Positions 33,565-36,038 of a DNA stretch of 36,038 bases are shown here, in pieces. The translations under genes and the position numbers were made by a program. The notes below the pieces were generated by a model that had not been told where the DNA came from, did no database searches, and worked only from the letters and a program-made list of their open reading frames with translations. Origin of the DNA: Defluviitaleaceae bacterium (GTDB taxonomy: Bacteria > Bacillota > Clostridia > Lachnospirales > WRAX01); NCBI GenBank assembly GCA_009781625.1, contig WQVI01000008.1, forward strand, positions 1 through 36,038, read 5' to 3'. The first letter of the stretch is position 1, and each line of letters starts with the position of its first letter.

Positions 33565-33737
33565 TCTTCCACCTTTACAAGATGGTTTATCGTCCTAACC
33601 ATGCCTCTGATAGCAGGATTGTCTTTTTGCACAACAGAGGAATTTAGCTTACCCAGCCCAAGTGCCTTTACAGTAAGCCTTTGGTTGGGCTTTCTGCCAA
33701 TTGGAGACTTGACCAGTGTAATTTTAAGTTCTGCCAT
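33558..33737 (-). CDS. rpmD: 50S ribosomal protein L30
   Basis: A 59-residue protein reading [20 protein letters not shown] and on to KVEEV and TAA. The [10 protein letters not shown] turn and the [15 protein letters not shown] helix are family marks. ATG at 33737 follows GGAGGGATAAC-type spacing. It sits between rpsE and rplO as expected. Confidence 0.96.
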   Translation of the reverse strand: MAELKITLVKSPIGRKPNQRLTVKALGLGKLNSSVVQKDNPAIRGMVRTINHLVKVEEV

Positions 33738-33749
33738 TTGTTATCCCTC

Positions 33750-34256
33750 CTATGCCAAAAGCTCTTCGACATCTTTGCCGCGCAGCCTGGCTACTTGTTG
33801 CGGTGTTTTCAGCACTTTGAGGCCACGCACAGTAGCATGAACCACATTTTGTTTGTTTCTAGAGCCTATACACTTGGTTATCACATTTTTGATACCTGCA
33901 AGCTCCATCACCGCACGTACAGGCGAGCCCGCTATGATGCCCGTACCAGCTGGGGCTGGCTTTATAAGCACATTTGCGCTGCCAAAATTGCCAATTATCT
34001 GGTGATATATAGAATCGTTTTCGTCACGCTCTATATATATCATGTTTTTCTTGGCGTCTTCGCGTCCTTTGCGTATGGCCTCTGTGGTTTCCTGCGCCTT
34101 GCCTAGGCCAAAGCCCACATGGCCGGCGCCATCGCCCACAACAACCAGAGCCGAGAAGGACATCGTACGACCGCCTTTAACAACCTTAGTAACGCGCTTT
34201 ATGGCTACAACTCTGTCTTTTAAGTCAAGCGCGTTAGCGTCTATCTTAGTCTTCAA
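33750..34256 (-). CDS. rpsE: 30S ribosomal protein S5
   Basis: A 168-residue protein of the small subunit involved in decoding accuracy. [39 protein letters not shown] is the dsRNA-binding-like N-terminal domain, and [22 protein letters not shown] the C-terminal domain. The start is TTG at 34256, with AAGGAGG seven bases upstream. An in-frame reading further upstream runs into a palindromic element and is not coding. The ribosome binding site directly adjoins that element. Confidence 0.95.
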   Translation of the reverse strand: MKTKIDANALDLKDRVVAIKRVTKVVKGGRTMSFSALVVVGDGAGHVGFGLGKAQETTEAIRKGREDAKKNMIYIERDENDSIYHQIIGNFGSANVLIKPAPAGTGIIAGSPVRAVMELAGIKNVITKCIGSRNKQNVVHATVRGLKVLKTPQQVARLRGKDVEELLA

Positions 34257-34270
34257 AGCATTACCTCCTT

Positions 34271-34436
34271 GAGGGCCTATCCAACAATAAGCCCCTTCGC
34301 ATATTTCCGGTCTTTTCCTCCAATCCTGCGTCGGCAAAATCCTCATGTGCCTTTGGGCACACCGCGGATTTCACCTCCTTGTCTTGGAGAAAAATCCTCG
34401 AAAATCTGCTTCGGCGTTATTGTTGGATAGGCCCTT
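34271..34436. repeat. 165-bp palindromic element, copy B, inside the spc operon
   Basis: Terminal inverted repeats are perfect over 19 bp (34272-34290, AGGGCCTATCCAACAATAA, with 34417-34435), and the arms remain similar up to the apex GTGCCTTTGGGCAC near 34347-34360. It is related to copy A at 15611-15775. One end lies on the rplR stop codon, and the other directly adjoins the rpsE ribosome binding site (AAGGAGG). Transcripts of the operon must contain it as a long hairpin. No coding sequence is present. Confidence 0.87.
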
Positions 34437-34803
34437 AAAACTCTAATCCGGCTTCTCTAGCCGCGTCAGCCAAGGCTTGCACCTTGCCCTGATAAATATA
34501 TCCACTTCTGTCAAAAACCACTTTTTTGATGCCAAGCTCTAGGGCCTTTTTGCCGATAAGTTCGCCAACTGCCTTAGCTGCGGCGGCATCAGAGGTTTTT
34601 TCCAGTTTGTCCGCCAAAATCTTTTCTTTTGTGGAAGCCGCAACCAGCGTGTGGCCTGCCACGTCGTCTATAATTTGCGCGTACATATGCTTATTAGAGC
34701 GAAAAACAGAAAGCCTCGGTTGGGACATATTGCCCGCAACTTTGTTTCTTATTCGCAACTGCCTTTTTTTCCTCGCGATGTTGCGAGACGGCTTTTTAAT
34801 CAT
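34435..34803 (-). CDS. rplR: 50S ribosomal protein L18
   Basis: A 122-residue 5S rRNA-binding protein. [29 protein letters not shown] and [26 protein letters not shown] are diagnostic; the C-terminus REAGLEF is at the standard place. The TAA stop is shared with the outer end of the palindromic element. ATG at 34803 follows AAAGGAGC. Confidence 0.96.
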   Translation of the reverse strand: MIKKPSRNIARKKRQLRIRNKVAGNMSQPRLSVFRSNKHMYAQIIDDVAGHTLVAASTKEKILADKLEKTSDAAAAKAVGELIGKKALELGIKKVVFDRSGYIYQGKVQALADAAREAGLEF

Positions 34804-34820
34804 ATGGCTATGCTCCTTTA

Positions 34821-35366
34821 TTATGCTTTCTTGCCAGATTTACCAGCCTTACGGCGGATTCTTTCTGTGGAATATTTAATCCCTTTGCCTTTGTAAACTT
34901 CAGGTGGCCTTTTTGCGCGGATATTGGCAGCATATTGCCCTACCTTCTCCTTGTCAATGCCGCTTACATGGATTTTTGTGTTGCCTTCCACAGTGGCCTC
35001 AACGCCTTCGGGGTCTTCCATCTCAACGGGGTGAGAATAGCCCAGCGTAAGCGTAAGCTTGTTGCCCGCCTTGGCCGCACGATAGCCCGTGCCGTTTATC
35101 TCCAAGGTTTTTTGGTAACCGGTAGTGACGCCGACAACCATGTTGGAGATAAGTGTACGTGTAAGGCCATGCAAAGAACGAAACTTCTTTAAATCGTTTG
35201 GCCTTGTCACGTTGACGGTGCCGCCTTCGATTTTGATGTCGATTTCAGGCACCAACTGGCGCGAAAGCGTGCCTTTCGGGCCTTTTACCGTAATGAAATT
35301 GCCCTCTTCCAGCTTTATATCAACGCCGCCGGGTATTTCAATTGGCATTTTTCCAATTCTTGACAA
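34821..35366 (-). CDS. rplF: 50S ribosomal protein L6
   Basis: A 181-residue two-domain protein near the factor-binding site. [16 protein letters not shown] and [19 protein letters not shown], then [30 protein letters not shown] are typical. The start is TTG at 35366, as the protein normally begins MSRIGK, with GAGGTGAG upstream; the internal ATG would remove the conserved start. Confidence 0.96.
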   Translation of the reverse strand: MSRIGKMPIEIPGGVDIKLEEGNFITVKGPKGTLSRQLVPEIDIKIEGGTVNVTRPNDLKKFRSLHGLTRTLISNMVVGVTTGYQKTLEINGTGYRAAKAGNKLTLTLGYSHPVEMEDPEGVEATVEGNTKIHVSGIDKEKVGQYAANIRAKRPPEVYKGKGIKYSTERIRRKAGKSGKKA

Positions 35367-35379
35367 TTATCTCACCTCA

Positions 35380-35781
35380 CTACCAAATATACGCGATAAT
35401 TTCGCCGCCAACGCCCTCTTTGCGTGCTTGCCTGTCAGTTACAATGCCCTGATTTGTGGATACTATAGCGCATCCAAGGCCATTAAGCACTTTTGGTATA
35501 TCGTCAGCACCTGCATACACGCGAAGACCAGGCTTGGAAATGCGTCTTATGCCAGAAATTACCTTTTCATTTTTATCTCTGCCGTATTTCAAAGATATAC
35601 GGATATTTTTCTTAACAGCGTCGCCCACAATTTCATATCCCTTTACATAGCCTTCTTCCACCAAAATCTTGGTGATGGCTTCTTTTACGCGGGATGATGG
35701 GATGTCAACGGTGTTATGTCTTGCAGAATTTGCATTTCTTATCCTTGTAAGCATATCTGCAATAGGGTCGCTCATTGCCAT
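35380..35781 (-). CDS. rpsH: 30S ribosomal protein S8
   Basis: A 133-residue 16S rRNA binder. [20 protein letters not shown] and the C-terminal [49 protein letters not shown] match throughout. ATG at 35781 follows AAGGAGG with nine bases between; a second ATG two codons later is also possible. It has no unusual feature. Confidence 0.97.
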   Translation of the reverse strand: MAMSDPIADMLTRIRNANSARHNTVDIPSSRVKEAITKILVEEGYVKGYEIVGDAVKKNIRISLKYGRDKNEKVISGIRRISKPGLRVYAGADDIPKVLNGLGCAIVSTNQGIVTDRQARKEGVGGEIIAYIW

Positions 35782-35830
35782 GTGCGTAAACCTCCTTGCC
35801 TAATAATGACTTGGTATGAAACTCTAGTCT

Positions 35831-36016
35831 CTACCAACTGGCTTTCCTCACACCAGGAATCTGGCCTTTATACGCCAGTTCTCTAAAGCATATACGGCAG
35901 ATGCCATATTTGCGCAATGTGGCATGGGGCCGCCCGCAAATTTTACAGCGTGAGTATGCCCTTACTTTAAATTTAGGCTTTCTTTGCTGTTTTAATATCA
36001 AAGCTTTTCTTGCCAA
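35831..36016 (-). CDS. rpsZ: 30S ribosomal protein S14, zinc type
   Basis: A 61-residue protein with the zinc ligands in CKICGRP and CRICFREL (two CxxC pairs), which marks the short zinc-binding form. The start is TTG at 36016, with GGAGG eight bases upstream; an out-of-frame ATG lies between them. It is the first gene of the operon in the window, and the rest of the spc/S10 region should continue beyond the window end. Confidence 0.95.
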   Translation of the reverse strand: MARKALILKQQRKPKFKVRAYSRCKICGRPHATLRKYGICRICFRELAYKGQIPGVRKASW

Positions 36017-36038
36017 GTGGCATCCCTCCTTTACTGCG

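Noticed and set aside
34257-34346. An N-terminal extension of S5 of 30 codons
   Set aside because: It would translate the palindromic element. The TTG at 34256 has an ideal binding site and gives the normal S5 length.

Overview
The window looks like the chromosome of a Gram-positive anaerobe of class Clostridia, probably close to Lachnospirales. The evidence is the gene order of the spc/alpha ribosomal operon (adk-map-KOW protein-infA-rpmJ), a long L17, zinc-type S14, two flotillin loci with NfeD/YuaF partners, strong GGAGG ribosome binding sites, frequent GTG/TTG starts and consensus sigma-A promoters. No rRNA, tRNA, CRISPR array, transposase or phage gene was seen. No stretch longer than 300 bases lacks a gene.

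Layout. 1-5500 (+): a P-type Ca2+ ATPase, an F420-0 ligase-like protein and the CCA-adding enzyme; the last two are each preceded by the same terminator-like leader element. 5500-6900 (+): two tandem copies of an unknown secreted protein, the second frameshifted, followed by a decayed copy of the cca 3' end, so the block arose by tandem duplication. 6900-7620 (-): a solitary AT-rich gene with a nucleoside-deoxyribosyltransferase/TIR-like fold motif. 7750-11800 (-): three tandem lipoprotein paralogues, the last inactivated by two frameshifts, running into nicotinate phosphoribosyltransferase. 11890-13860 (+): a YuaF/NfeD-like protein and flotillin FloT. 13990-17380 (-): an SPFH membrane protein, a 59-residue ribbon-helix-helix protein, an SdpI-like membrane protein, a 165-bp palindromic element and a secreted alpha/beta hydrolase. 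17510-22810 (+): a four-helix membrane protein, polA, coaE and an oligopeptide-type binding lipoprotein, linked by short overlaps. 22860-25400 (+): trpS, nfeD, floA. 25500-26490 (-): a zinc-dependent phospholipase C-like protein. 26670-36020 (-): the distal spc and alpha operons (rpsZ to rplQ), read towards lower coordinates.

Most genes are housekeeping. Membrane-scaffold genes are unusually dense: three SPFH proteins at three loci. The least explained structure is non-coding. A family of about 165-bp imperfect palindromes is present twice, each copy fitted exactly between a stop codon and the next gene's ribosome binding site; one lies inside the spc operon between rplR and rpsE. There is also a pair of three-arm leader elements, a 28-bp perfect inverted repeat between convergent genes, and the tandem duplication around cca.
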